A program made the position numbers and the translations under genes. A DNA stretch of 64,000 nucleotides, taken from the NCBI RefSeq assembly GCF_013410405.1, contig NZ_JACCFK010000001.1, positions 3,906,001 to 3,970,000 on the forward strand. Direction: 5' to 3'. The DNA is from Amycolatopsis endophytica. GTDB taxonomy: Bacteria > Actinomycetota > Actinomycetes > Mycobacteriales > Pseudonocardiaceae. The notes beneath the pieces are model-generated. The model made no database searches and was not told where the DNA came from. It worked only from the letters and a program-made list of their open reading frames with translations. Below are positions 54,609-63,700 of the stretch, piece after piece. Numbering within the stretch: the stretch's first letter is position 1; each line of letters begins with the position of its first letter.

Positions 54609-56162
54609 ATGACCACTGCACTGGAGACGATCGGCCTGTGGAACATCGCGTCCGCGCAGCCGGACCGGACGGCGATCGTGAACCCCGACGGCAGCGAGGT
54701 CGGCTACGGCGCCCTCGCCGACAAGGCCAACGCCTACGCGCGCGGTCTGCGCGAGCTGGGCCTGGACACCGGCGACGCCGTGGTGGTGCTCCAGCCCAAC
54801 AGCGACGAGCTCCTCGCGGTGTACTTCGCCGCGCTGCAGACCGGGCTGTACGTCGTGATGGTCAACTGGCACCTGGTCGGGCCCGAGGTCGCCTACATCC
54901 TGTCCGATTCGGGGGCGAAGGCGTTCGTCGCGCACGAACGGTTCGCCGACGTCGCGATCGCGGCGGCGGATGAGGCGGGGCTGCCCGCCTCGGGGCGGTT
55001 CGCGGTGGGCCGGATCGACGGCTTCCGCGACGTGGGCGAGCTGGGTGCCGGCGGCAGGGGCCGGCCGGAGGTGCTGACCGCCGGATCGCCGATGCTCTAC
55101 ACCTCCGGGACGACGGGGCGGCCCAAGGGCGTGCGGCGCCCGCTCAGTGGCGCCGACCCGGACAGCGTGCCCGGCGCATCGACGTGGTTCTTCGGCATTT
55201 TCGGGCTGAAACCGTTCGACGACCACGTGCACCTGTGCGGCTCGCCGCTCTACCACACGGCGGTGCTGAACTTCGCGTCGATCTCGATCCAGCTGGGGCA
55301 CACGGCCGTGCTGATGGACCGGTGGGACCCGGAGGAGATGCTGCGGCTGATCGAACGCCACCGGGTCACGCACAGCCACATGGTGCCGACGCAGTTCCGG
55401 CGCCTGCTGGCCCTGCCTGACGAAGTGCGCGCGAAGTACGACCTGTCCTCGCTGCGGAACATGATCCACGGCGCCGCGCCCTGCCCGCCCGAGGTCAAGC
55501 GGCGGATGCTGGAATGGTGGGGCCCGGTGGTGACCGACTACTACGCCGCGACCGAGGGCGGCGGCACGATGATCACCGGCGAGGAATGGCTGCGCAAACC
55601 GGGCTCGGTGGGGCTGCCGTGGCCAGGGTCCGTGGTCAAGATCCTCGACGACGACGGCAACGAGCTGCCCGCGGGGGAGCCGGGCGCGGTGTACATGCAG
55701 ATGGGGTCTTCGACGTTCGAATACCACAAGGACGCGGAGAAGACCCGCAAGGCGCGGGTCGGGAACCTCTTCACGCTGGGCGACGTGGGATACCTGGACG
55801 AGGACGGCTACCTGTTCCTGCACGACCGCAAGAACGACATGATCATCTCGGGTGGGGTGAACATCTACCCGGCGGAGATCGAGAACGAGATGGTCATGCA
55901 CCCCAAGGTCGTGGATGTGGCCGTGTTCGGCGTGCCGCACGAGGACTGGGGTGAGGAGATCAAGGCCGTGGTGCAGCCCGCGCCCGGAGTCACGCCGGAC
56001 CAGAGCCTCACCGATGAGCTGCTGGAGTGGGTGCGGGGGCGGCTGGCGAAGTTCAAGCTGCCGCGCAGCATCGACTACGCCGAGGAACTCCCTCGCGACC
56101 CGAACGGCAAGTTGTACAAGCGAAAGCTGCGGGATCCCTATTGGACGGACCGCAAGATCTGA
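54609..56162 (+). CDS. Steroid-regulon acyl-CoA synthetase (FadD family)
   Basis: This 517-residue adenylate-forming enzyme has the AMP-binding motif LYTSGTTGRPKGV, YYAATEGGGTMI, the hinge LGDVGYLDEDGYLFLHDRKND, and the C-terminal catalytic lysine in PNGKLYKRKLR. It activates a carboxylic acid to the CoA thioester. The KstR box suggests a steroid acid, perhaps a shorter side chain in the manner of FadD17, but the subfamily cannot be fixed by eye. ATG at 54609 is the predicted transcription start. A 19-bp hairpin follows the stop. Confidence 0.85.
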   Translation: MTTALETIGLWNIASAQPDRTAIVNPDGSEVGYGALADKANAYARGLRELGLDTGDAVVVLQPNSDELLAVYFAALQTGLYVVMVNWHLVGPEVAYILSDSGAKAFVAHERFADVAIAAADEAGLPASGRFAVGRIDGFRDVGELGAGGRGRPEVLTAGSPMLYTSGTTGRPKGVRRPLSGADPDSVPGASTWFFGIFGLKPFDDHVHLCGSPLYHTAVLNFASISIQLGHTAVLMDRWDPEEMLRLIERHRVTHSHMVPTQFRRLLALPDEVRAKYDLSSLRNMIHGAAPCPPEVKRRMLEWWGPVVTDYYAATEGGGTMITGEEWLRKPGSVGLPWPGSVVKILDDDGNELPAGEPGAVYMQMGSSTFEYHKDAEKTRKARVGNLFTLGDVGYLDEDGYLFLHDRKNDMIISGGVNIYPAEIENEMVMHPKVVDVAVFGVPHEDWGEEIKAVVQPAPGVTPDQSLTDELLEWVRGRLAKFKLPRSIDYAEELPRDPNGKLYKRKLRDPYWTDRKI

Positions 56163-56171
56163 CCCGCACGT

Positions 56172-56222
56172 CCCCCGATGTGGCATTGGTGGCGTTGAGC
56201 GCTACCAATGCCACATCGGGGG
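56172..56222. terminator. 19-bp perfect hairpin between convergent genes
   Basis: The arms 56172-56190 and 56204-56222 are perfectly complementary, and the pairing extends 4 bp further (one G-T) to leave a 5-nt loop. It lies between the fadD stop and the echA19 stop, and probably terminates both genes. Confidence 0.8.
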
Positions 56223-57011
56223 CTACCGCCCTTCGAAGCGTGGCTTCCGTTTCTCGGTGAAGGCCCGGGGGCCTTCCTTGGCATCCGCCGACTGGAAAAC
56301 CTTCAACCCGTACTGCGCCTCGACTTTGAAGGCATCTTCCTCGTGCATCCCTTCCGTGTCACGGATCGTGCGGAGGATCGCCTGCACCGCGAGCGGGCCG
56401 TTCGCGGCGATCATCTCCGCCAGTTCCAGCGCGCGGTCCAGTGCCGTGCCGTCCGGGACGACGCTGCCGATCAGGCCGATCTCCTTGGCTTCCGCGGCCG
56501 ACAGGTGACGTCCGGTCAGCAGGATCTCCGCGGCGAGCGTGTACGGGATCTGCCGCGGCAGGCGCACCGCCGAACCGCCCATCGGGAACAGGCCCCAGCG
56601 GGCCTCGGACACGCCGAACCGGGCACTCTCGCCCGCCACGCGGATGTCGGTGGCCTGCAGGATCTCCGTGCCACCGGCGATCGCGGCGCCTTCGACCGCG
56701 GCGATGAGCGGCTTGGTCAGCCTGCGGCCCTTGAGCAGGCCCTCGATCCTGCTCGGATCGAACGTGCCCTTCTCGTAGGAGTCCGCGGGCGAGTTGCGGC
56801 TCATCGACTTCAGATCGGCCCCGGCGCAGAACGCGCCACCCGCGCCGGTGAGCACGCACGACCGGATTTCCGGATCGTTGTCCACCCGGTCCCATGCCTC
56901 GACCAGGATCGCCATCATCTCGCCGCTGATCGCGTTGCGGACTTCCGGGCGGTTCATCGTCACCACGAGCGTGTGCGCGCGTTGGTCAACCAGGGCGTGC
57001 GGCTGTGTCAT
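56223..57011 (-). CDS. echA19: Steroid enoyl-CoA hydratase EchA19
   Basis: This 262-residue crotonase-fold enzyme hydrates enoyl-CoA intermediates of the cholesterol side chain. The oxyanion region [13 protein letters not shown] is present. The two catalytic glutamates are expected in [11 protein letters not shown] and [15 protein letters not shown]. Size and divergent position to fadD19 match mycobacterial EchA19. ATG at 57011 follows GGAGGT; a longer in-frame start would read through the KstR box region. Confidence 0.88.
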   Translation of the reverse strand: MTQPHALVDQRAHTLVVTMNRPEVRNAISGEMMAILVEAWDRVDNDPEIRSCVLTGAGGAFCAGADLKSMSRNSPADSYEKGTFDPSRIEGLLKGRRLTKPLIAAVEGAAIAGGTEILQATDIRVAGESARFGVSEARWGLFPMGGSAVRLPRQIPYTLAAEILLTGRHLSAAEAKEIGLIGSVVPDGTALDRALELAEMIAANGPLAVQAILRTIRDTEGMHEEDAFKVEAQYGLKVFQSADAKEGPRAFTEKRKPRFEGR

Positions 57012-57054
57012 CGGTACCTCCAGTCCGGTGCAGTCCGGCGCCATTGCCCAAAAC

Positions 57055-57072
57055 GATAACATGTTCTACTTT
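57055..57072. promoter_or_regulatory. KstR box and -10 between echA19 and fadD19
   Basis: GATAACATGTTCTA (57055-57068) shares its last two bases with TACTTT (57067-57072). The GTG of fadD19 is 6 nt further on. One box apparently serves both divergent genes. Confidence 0.78.
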
Positions 57073-57078
57073 GGCTGA

Positions 57079-58695
57079 GTGGCATACAACATCGCGGATC
57101 TGCTCGAGCACGCCGTCGACGCCGTGCCGGATCGCCCCGCGGTCGTCTGCGGGCAGCGGCGCCTGACCTACGCCCAGCTGGAGGATCGGGCCAACCGGCT
57201 GGCGCACCACCTCGCCGCGCAGGGAGTCGGACCCGGCTCCCACGTCGGCGTCTATTCCCGCAACTCCGTCGAAACGATCGAGGCGATGTTCGCCGCGTAC
57301 AAGCTGCGCGCCATCGCGGTCAACGTGAACTACCGGTACGTCGAGGGCGAGCTGGAGTACCTGTTCACCAACGCCGACCTCGTCGCGCTGGTGCACGAGC
57401 GCAAGTACGCCGACAAGGTCGCCGCCGTCCTCCCCAAGACCCCGAAACTGAAACACGTACTAGTGGTCGACGACGACAGTGGAGCGGACTTTTCCGGCTA
57501 CGGCGGCGTCGACTACGAGCAGGCGCTGGCGGCCCAGTCTCCCGACCGGGACTTCGGCGAACGCAGCCCGGACGACATCTACATCGTCTACACCGGCGGC
57601 ACCACCGGTTACCCGAAAGGCGTCATGTGGCGCCACGAGGACGTGTGGCGCGCGCTCGGCGGCGGCATCGACTTCGTCACCGGCGAGTACGTGCCGGACG
57701 AGTGGACGATGGCCGAGCAGGGCAAACAGGGTGCGATGGTGCGGCTGCCCGCCGCGCCGCTCATCCACGGCGCCGCCCAGTGGGCCGCGTTCGGGGCGAT
57801 GTTCGCCGGTGGCACGGTCGTGTTCGTCCCGCAGTTCGATCCGCACGAGATCTGGCGCGAGATCGAGCGGCACCAGGTGCACGTGCTGACGATCGTCGGT
57901 GACGCGATGGCGCGCCCGCTGCTCGACGCCTACCACGAGGGCGGCTACGACGCGTCCTCGCTGGTCGCGGTGTCCAGCCACGCGGCGCTGTTCTCCCAGC
58001 CGGTCAAGCAGGAGTACCTGAGCAACTTCCCGAACCTGGTGCTCACCGACGCGATCGGCTCGTCGGAGAGCGGCTTCACCGGCATCGGCATGGTCGCCAA
58101 GGACGCCGACCACTCGGCGGGCCCGCGCGTGAACTTCGGCAAGGACGCCGTCCTGATCGACGACGACAACCGGCTCGTCGAGCGCGCGCCAGGGTCGACC
58201 GGGCGGATCGCGCGCCGCGGGCACGTGCCGCTGGGCTACTACAAGGACCCCGCCAAGTCCGAGACGATCTTCGTCGAGATCGACGGCAAACGCTACGTCG
58301 TGCCCGGTGACTGGGCCCGCTACGAGGAGGACGGCACGGTCACCCTCCTCGGCCGCGGCTCGCAGTGCGTCAACACCGGTGGCGAGAAGGTGTTCCCGGA
58401 AGAGGTCGAAACCGCGCTGAAATCGCATCCGGACGTGTTCGACGCGATCGTCGTCGGCGTGCCGGACGAGCGGCTCGGACAGCGCGTCGGCGCGATCGTC
58501 CAGCCCCGCGCGGGTGTCACGCCCGACCTCGGCGCCATCGAGGCGCACGTGCGCACCCGGGTCGCCGGCTACAAGGTGCCGCGCAGCGTGTGGCTGGTCG
58601 GCGAGATCGGCCGCCTGCCCACCGGCAAACCCGACTACCCGTGGGCCGCGCGGCACGCCGCCGATCACGAGCCCACCGAACCGCAGAAGGCCTGA
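57079..58695 (+). CDS. fadD19: Steroid C8 side-chain CoA ligase FadD19
   Basis: This 538-residue acyl-CoA synthetase is very like mycobacterial FadD19, which activates cholest-4-en-3-one-26-oic acid with its eight-carbon side chain. Motifs are VYTGGTTGYPKGVMW, DAIGSSESGFTGIG, GRGSQCVNTGGEKVFPEE, and a late lysine in LPTGKPDYPW. The opening AYNIADLLEHAVDAVPDRP matches the family. The GTG sits 6 nt after the -10, so the mRNA is likely leaderless. Codons 123-128 are unusually A/T-ending and spell a KstR-like box. Confidence 0.93.
   Translation: MAYNIADLLEHAVDAVPDRPAVVCGQRRLTYAQLEDRANRLAHHLAAQGVGPGSHVGVYSRNSVETIEAMFAAYKLRAIAVNVNYRYVEGELEYLFTNADLVALVHERKYADKVAAVLPKTPKLKHVLVVDDDSGADFSGYGGVDYEQALAAQSPDRDFGERSPDDIYIVYTGGTTGYPKGVMWRHEDVWRALGGGIDFVTGEYVPDEWTMAEQGKQGAMVRLPAAPLIHGAAQWAAFGAMFAGGTVVFVPQFDPHEIWREIERHQVHVLTIVGDAMARPLLDAYHEGGYDASSLVAVSSHAALFSQPVKQEYLSNFPNLVLTDAIGSSESGFTGIGMVAKDADHSAGPRVNFGKDAVLIDDDNRLVERAPGSTGRIARRGHVPLGYYKDPAKSETIFVEIDGKRYVVPGDWARYEEDGTVTLLGRGSQCVNTGGEKVFPEEVETALKSHPDVFDAIVVGVPDERLGQRVGAIVQPRAGVTPDLGAIEAHVRTRVAGYKVPRSVWLVGEIGRLPTGKPDYPWAARHAADHEPTEPQKA
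57449..57462 (+). promoter_or_regulatory. KstR-like box inside fadD19
   Basis: TGAAACACGTACTA differs by one base from the fadE34 box, in the GTT core. It lies 370 nt into the gene, in codons for Leu-Lys-His-Val-Leu. Binding would be weaker than for the intergenic boxes. Confidence 0.4.
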
Positions 58696-58706
58696 GGAGA
58701 CAGTAG

Positions 58707-59813
58707 ATGCGCACCGCGCTGTGCGAAACGTTCGGCATCCGCTACCCGATCATCGGGTTCACTCCGTCGGAGCACGTGGCCGCGGCGATCAGCAAGGCCG
58801 GTGGACTGGGCGTGCTCGGCTGCGTCCGGTTCAACGACGCGGCGGAACTTGACCGGATACTGGACTGGATGGACGCGAACACCGACGGCAAGCCCTACGG
58901 GGTCGACATCGTCATGCCCGCGAAGATTCCCACCGAGGGTGCCGCGGTCGACCTGTCGAAGATGATCCCGGACGAGCACGTCGCGTTCGTCGAACGGACC
59001 CTGCGTGACCTGGGTGTGCCCGAACTGCCGGAGGACACCGAGGAACGCGCCGGGGTGCTCGGCTGGCTGCACTCGGTGGCCCGTTCGCACGTCGAGGTCG
59101 CGCTGAAACACCCGATCAAGCTGATCGCCAACGCGCTCGGCTCGCCGCCGGTCGACGTGATCGAGCAGGTCCACGAGCACGGGGTGCCGGTCGCGGCGCT
59201 CGCGGGCAAGGCCGGGCACGCGGTGCGGCACGTCGACAACGGCGTGGACTTCGTGGTGGCGCAGGGGCACGAGGCCGGCGGGCACACCGGCGAGATCGCC
59301 TCGATGGTGCTGCTGCCCGAGATCGTCGACGCGGTCGGTGACCGGGCGCCGGTGCTCGCGGCGGGCGGGATCGGCTCCGGCAGGCAGGTCGCGGCGGCGC
59401 TCGCGCTCGGCGCGTCGGGCGCGTGGACGGGCTCGATCTGGCTGGCCACCGAGGAGTACCTGCACACGATGCCCGAATCGGCCGCGATGCAGGAAGCGCT
59501 GGTCAGCGCGTCGTCGTCGGATACCGTGCGGACCCGCATCTACACCGGAAAGCCCGCGCGGCTGCTCAAGACCCGCTGGACCGAGGCGTGGTCGGCCCCC
59601 GAGGCGCCGGAGCCGCTGCCGATGCCGCTGCAGAACCTGCTGGTCAGCAAGGCACACAACCGCATCCACGCGGCGAACGACCCCACGGTCGTCTCGATGC
59701 CGGCGGGTCAGATCATCGGCCGGATCGACCGGGTGCGGCCGGTCGCGGAGATCATCGCCGAGATGGTCACCGGCTACGAGGAGACGTTGTCCCGCCTGGA
59801 CAAGACGAGGTAG
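58707..59813 (+). CDS. ipdC: Nitronate monooxygenase-family flavoprotein, IpdC (Rv3553) type
   Basis: This 368-residue FMN TIM-barrel protein has AQGHEAGGHTGEIASM and LAAGGIGSGRQVAAALALGA, the signature of the nitronate monooxygenase family. It resembles mycobacterial Rv3553/IpdC, which acts on CoA intermediates of steroid rings C and D. A plain nitronate monooxygenase is the alternative. It starts 11 nt after fadD19 with GAGGAGA, so it shares the KstR-controlled promoter. The 3' end overlaps the convergent permease gene by 40 nt. Confidence 0.72.
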   Translation: MRTALCETFGIRYPIIGFTPSEHVAAAISKAGGLGVLGCVRFNDAAELDRILDWMDANTDGKPYGVDIVMPAKIPTEGAAVDLSKMIPDEHVAFVERTLRDLGVPELPEDTEERAGVLGWLHSVARSHVEVALKHPIKLIANALGSPPVDVIEQVHEHGVPVAALAGKAGHAVRHVDNGVDFVVAQGHEAGGHTGEIASMVLLPEIVDAVGDRAPVLAAGGIGSGRQVAAALALGASGAWTGSIWLATEEYLHTMPESAAMQEALVSASSSDTVRTRIYTGKPARLLKTRWTEAWSAPEAPEPLPMPLQNLLVSKAHNRIHAANDPTVVSMPAGQIIGRIDRVRPVAEIIAEMVTGYEETLSRLDKTR

Positions 59814-61018
59814 GCGAGCGCGCCGACCGCCAGCACCACGACACCGCTGATCACCGACGACAGCGGCAGGCTGAACGCGAGCACGACGCACCCGGCGAGG
59901 CCCACCGCGGGCACCACCCGCCGGGTGCGCAGCGTCCAGGCGCTCGCGTTCGCGACGGCGTAGTAGGTCAGCACCGCGAACGAGGAGAACCCGATCGCGC
60001 CACGCAGGTCCGTCACCAGCACCAGCGCGGCGACCACGATCCCGACGGTGACCTCCGCCCGGTGCGGCACGGCGAACCGCGGGTGCACGGCCGCCAGTGC
60101 GGCGGGCAGGTGACGGTCACGGGCCATCGCGAACGTCGTGCGTGACACGCCGAGCACCAGCGCCAGCAGCGAACCCAGCGCGGCCAGCGCCGCCCCGGTC
60201 CGGACCACCGGGGTCAGCGCGGACCACGACGTCCCGCTCAGCGCGGCCGCGACCGGGTCCGAAGTGGACGCCAACCCGTCCGGGCCCAGTTGCAGCAGCA
60301 GGAAAACCGCCACCACCGCGTAGACGATGAGCGTGATGCCGAGCGCGACGGGAATCGCCAGCGGGATGGTGCGCGCGGGGTCGCGCACCTCCTCGCCGAG
60401 CGTGGCGATCCGCGCGTATCCCGCGAAGGCGAAGAACAACAACCCGGCCGACTGCAGGATCCCGCCCGCGTCCCCGCCGAGCACGAGCCGGTCCGGCGAC
60501 GGGTCACCGGTCACCGCGATCCCCAGCACCGACCCGGCGAGCACGACGAGCGTGATCGTCACGATGACCTTCGTGACCGTCACCGACCGCTGCACGCCGC
60601 GGTAGTTCAGGGCCGTCAACGCCAGGACGGCGGCCGCCGCGATCAGCGACTGCCCGAACCGTCCCGCACCCGGCGCGGTGTAGGTGGCGACGGTCAGCGC
60701 CATCGCCGCGCAGCTCGCCGTCTTTCCGGTGACGAACCCCCAGCCGGCGAGGTAGCCCCAGAACTCGCCGAGCCGTTCGCGCCCGTACACGTAGGTGCCG
60801 CCGGAGGCCGGGTGGCGCGCGGCGAGCCGGGCCGACGAGGTCGCGTTGCAGTAGGCGACGACGGCGGCCAGCGCCAGCCCGATCAGCAGCCCCGAACCGG
60901 CGGCCCGCGCGGCGGGCGCGAACACCGCGAACACGCCGGCCCCGATCATCGATCCCAGCCCGATGACCACCGCGTCGCCGGTACCCAGCCGCCGTTTCAG
61001 CTCTGTCACAGCGGTCAT
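59774..61018 (-). CDS. APC-family amino acid permease
   Basis: This 414-residue protein has about twelve membrane segments. Its N-terminal signature GDAVVIGLGSMIGAGVFAVFAPAA and the segment FFAFAGYARIATLGEEVRDPAR are typical of the amino acid-polyamine-organocation superfamily. The length is short for a full permease, but no segment seems missing. It lies 10 nt downstream of the small membrane protein gene and may be part of the same operon. Its 3' end overlaps ipdC on the other strand. Confidence 0.85.
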   Translation of the reverse strand: MTAVTELKRRLGTGDAVVIGLGSMIGAGVFAVFAPAARAAGSGLLIGLALAAVVAYCNATSSARLAARHPASGGTYVYGRERLGEFWGYLAGWGFVTGKTASCAAMALTVATYTAPGAGRFGQSLIAAAAVLALTALNYRGVQRSVTVTKVIVTITLVVLAGSVLGIAVTGDPSPDRLVLGGDAGGILQSAGLLFFAFAGYARIATLGEEVRDPARTIPLAIPVALGITLIVYAVVAVFLLLQLGPDGLASTSDPVAAALSGTSWSALTPVVRTGAALAALGSLLALVLGVSRTTFAMARDRHLPAALAAVHPRFAVPHRAEVTVGIVVAALVLVTDLRGAIGFSSFAVLTYYAVANASAWTLRTRRVVPAVGLAGCVVLAFSLPLSSVISGVVVLAVGALAYLVLSRRDNVSS

Positions 61019-61028
61019 CCTGCCTGAT

Positions 61029-61544
61029 TCAGGACACGGCGAGCGCGATCACCACGAGAACGTAGGTCAACGCGAAGATGACGGGAATCCACTGCTCGAC
61101 GTGGGAGAGCGGGACGTACCGGCGCCAGTCCCTGCCCTCGCCGAGCGCCGTCCACTCGGCGCGGGAGTAGGCGTAGGCGGGCAGGCGCTCCTCCATCGCC
61201 CCGATGACCGCGTACTTGGCGGAGTTCAGCTGGCGGTAGGACCGCACGATGAGCAGCCACGCCGCACACTCGCCGAGCAGGATCACCAGCCCCACCAGCA
61301 GGACCCACACGGAGACGTCGGTGAGCTTCGCCCCGCCCGCGAGACCGACGAACGCGGCGCCGACCGCGGTGTTGACGGTCAGGAAGAACGTGTTCGTGAG
61401 GTTGCGCCGGGCGCTGACCCGGTCAGCCATCTCGACGCAGATCTTGTACTGCTCCAGCACCGCGTTCTGGTACTTCTCACCCTCGGGCGCGTAGTCCCGC
61501 GGACGCACGGCCTCGTTCCACAGCTTCGCGCTGAGATCGGTCAT
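61029..61544 (-). CDS. Small membrane protein (RipA/SLATT-like)
   Basis: This 171-residue protein begins with a cytoplasmic helical segment (LWNEAVRPRDYAPEGEKYQN). Two closely spaced membrane helices follow (LTNTFFLTVNTAVGAAFVGLAG and VSVWVLLVGLVILLGECAAW), then a middle charged helix and a last membrane segment near the C-terminus. The pattern resembles the RipA-like octameric membrane proteins and the SLATT group of two-helix proteins linked to conflict systems; I could not confirm either. It is 7 nt downstream of the large TIR-like protein gene. Confidence 0.7.
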   Translation of the reverse strand: MTDLSAKLWNEAVRPRDYAPEGEKYQNAVLEQYKICVEMADRVSARRNLTNTFFLTVNTAVGAAFVGLAGGAKLTDVSVWVLLVGLVILLGECAAWLLIVRSYRQLNSAKYAVIGAMEERLPAYAYSRAEWTALGEGRDWRRYVPLSHVEQWIPVIFALTYVLVVIALAVS

Positions 61545-61551
61545 GCCCCGA

Positions 61552-63108
61552 TCATCGTGGCTGCGGGTCCACCGCGTCCAGGCGGGCCCGCGTCCGGGGC
61601 AGCCGCGAAACGGCAGGTTCGAGAGCCGCCTCCCGCAGTCGCTCGACCAGCCGCATCAGCAGCGGGGTGTCGCGCACGGTCCGTCCTTCGAGTGTGGTGC
61701 CGTCGAGGCGGTGCGGGAAGTCCGCCAGGACGGGGTGATCGGGCGTGAGCGGCTCGCCGGCCCGGCGCGGCAGGTAGATCTGCGCGAACGGGTCGCGGTT
61801 CGCCTCCTCCATCAGGATGAGCGTGTCGTCACACCGGCCGCGGGCGGTCAGCTCGCCGAGCTCGCGGGCAAGCGAGGGCGTCAGTTCGTCGGCCCACACG
61901 ATGATCTGGTCGGCCACCGCGATCAGGCTGCGCACGGTGTCGAACCACGACGCGGTGGGCAGGTACAGCCGGTGGGGCGCGACGAACCCGCCGTACCAGT
62001 TGTTGACCTCGAGCTCGCCCGCGGTCGTGCTCGCCACCTGCACCAGCGGCACCCCGCCCGCCAGCTCGGTCAGGACCCCCTCGGACTTGCGGTGGGTGAG
62101 GATCTGCACGTGGTCCCCGCCCTCCTCGCCCCGGACGAACTCGGAGTCGGAGATCCCGGACCGTTCGGTGAGTTCGAAGTTGCGCAGCAGCAGCACGAAC
62201 GGCTGCCCGGAACACACCCAGGCGCGCACCGCCCCGGCCGAGTTCACGTGCGCCTGGCGGGCCGCCTCGACGAGGATCTCCATCCGGTCGCCGGGGTGGA
62301 AGTGGCGCTGGCGCTCCAGGTAGGCGAGCTGGAACTCCGGATCGCCGATGTGCAAGCCGTCGAGCAGGCCGGGTGCGTTCCCGGCCACCGCCAGCCAGCG
62401 CTCCAGCTCGGACCCCGCTGCCGGACGGTCGTCACCGAAACGGCGCACGATCTCGGCGTACGCCTCGCGGGCGGCGGCCTCGTCGCCGCTCTGCAGGGCC
62501 GCGGCGGCAGTGTTCGTCCAGCCCTGCGCGGCCCGCTCACGCAGCTCCGGATCCGCACTCGCCGACCAGCGCTCCGCGATCTCCCGCCACAGCCGCCGCA
62601 CGTCGACGATCTTGTTTTCGCGCGGCCCGGCGGTCTCCCCGCGCAGGTGGGCGACGTGGACGAGCGCCTGGCACACCGCGCGCTCGACCTCGGCGGGCGC
62701 GTCCGGCGCGGCCTGGTCGACCACCGCGCGCAGGACCTCGCGTGCGAGCTCGTTGTCGGCGGTGTTGCGCACGCCCAGCGCGAAGCAGTCCTCCGTGAGC
62801 GTCGAGACCATCCGGCGGACCACCCCCGGGTCCGGATGCCGGATGTAGGTCTCGCCCAGCCAGCGCAGGAGGACGAACGCCTCCGTGGTCATCTCACGCT
62901 CGGCCATGCCCAGCGCCATCTCGAACACGAACAGGGCGTGCCCGTCGGCGTCCGAGGCCCCGGTGAGTTCCGGGCCGAACAGCCAGCCGTGGAATCGCCG
63001 GTCACCCTCCGCCGGTGACACGCCCTCGCGGAACCCCAGCCACCGCTGGAGCACCGACTCCGTCAACCCGGCCCGGTCGAATCCGGTGCCCGCCCAGTGA
63101 TCCCCCAT
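61552..63108 (-). CDS. Large protein with helical repeats and a TIR/Rossmann-like C-terminal region
   Basis: I do not recognise a named family for this 518-residue protein. The first 280 residues are helix-rich, probably TPR-like (AALQSGDEAAAREAYAEIVR). The next part starts FVLLLRNFELTERSG, then VPLVQVASTTAGELEVNNW, a glycine/tyrosine stretch, and ADQIIVWADELTPSLARELGELT. This order (LLRxFE, then VxxV..., then a W/L-rich helix and a late acidic loop) recalls TIR-like signalling domains. It heads the group with a small membrane protein. The start at 63108 has no strong ribosome binding site. Confidence 0.65.
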   Translation of the reverse strand: MGDHWAGTGFDRAGLTESVLQRWLGFREGVSPAEGDRRFHGWLFGPELTGASDADGHALFVFEMALGMAEREMTTEAFVLLRWLGETYIRHPDPGVVRRMVSTLTEDCFALGVRNTADNELAREVLRAVVDQAAPDAPAEVERAVCQALVHVAHLRGETAGPRENKIVDVRRLWREIAERWSASADPELRERAAQGWTNTAAAALQSGDEAAAREAYAEIVRRFGDDRPAAGSELERWLAVAGNAPGLLDGLHIGDPEFQLAYLERQRHFHPGDRMEILVEAARQAHVNSAGAVRAWVCSGQPFVLLLRNFELTERSGISDSEFVRGEEGGDHVQILTHRKSEGVLTELAGGVPLVQVASTTAGELEVNNWYGGFVAPHRLYLPTASWFDTVRSLIAVADQIIVWADELTPSLARELGELTARGRCDDTLILMEEANRDPFAQIYLPRRAGEPLTPDHPVLADFPHRLDGTTLEGRTVRDTPLLMRLVERLREAALEPAVSRLPRTRARLDAVDPQPR

Positions 63109-63167
63109 GGCCGATCACTATCCCACGCCGATGCAACCCCGTGGCGGCTTCGTTCCGTCTCGTGACC

Positions 63168-63683
63168 ATGAGGTGGAAAGCAACGATGTGCGGGCTGGGC
63201 CTCGTCCTCGTGGCGGCCACGGCCTGCGGCGAGCAGACCGACAGCGTCCAGCCGGGGGCCGGGGGAGGACAGCCCACCAGCAGCGAGGCCGCCCCCACCG
63301 CGCCGGGCGTCCCGGCGACCGAGCTGCCCCCGGTGATGCCCGGCGGGCCACGGCAGATGCAGCCGCCGGACGGCGCCGAGCAGGTGCCCGCCGCCCGCGT
63401 CGACGCGACGGTCCTGCCCGCCGACTTCCCGCGCGAGGTGTTCGTCAGCGCCGACGGCAGGCAGGTCTTCATCCGGGCCGAAGAGGGCGGATGCGGGCGC
63501 GCCGCCGCCGAGGTCACCGAGCAGACGGACACGCGGGTCGTGATCAACCTGGTGGAGAACAAGACCCAGCAGGCGGGCCAGATGTGCACCATGGACATCC
63601 GCTACCCGGTGGTGTCGGCGACCCTGTCCGAGCCCCTGACCGAGCGGACCGTCGTGCTCGAGTCGGCGAAACGTGGTTACTGA
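63168..63683 (+). CDS. Putative lipoprotein
   Basis: This 171-residue protein has a lipoprotein signal (MRWKATMCGLGLVLVAATAC) with a lipobox ending Ala-Thr-Ala-Cys. A Pro/Ala/Glu-rich linker follows (about 22-70), then a small folded part with two cysteines that may pair (EEGGCGRAAAEV and GQMCTMDIRY). The function is unknown. ATG at 63168 is preferred; a GTG 6 nt earlier is possible. It diverges from the large protein gene. Confidence 0.78.
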   Translation: MRWKATMCGLGLVLVAATACGEQTDSVQPGAGGGQPTSSEAAPTAPGVPATELPPVMPGGPRQMQPPDGAEQVPAARVDATVLPADFPREVFVSADGRQVFIRAEEGGCGRAAAEVTEQTDTRVVINLVENKTQQAGQMCTMDIRYPVVSATLSEPLTERTVVLESAKRGY

Positions 63684-63700
63684 CCGGTAGTATCCGGCGC

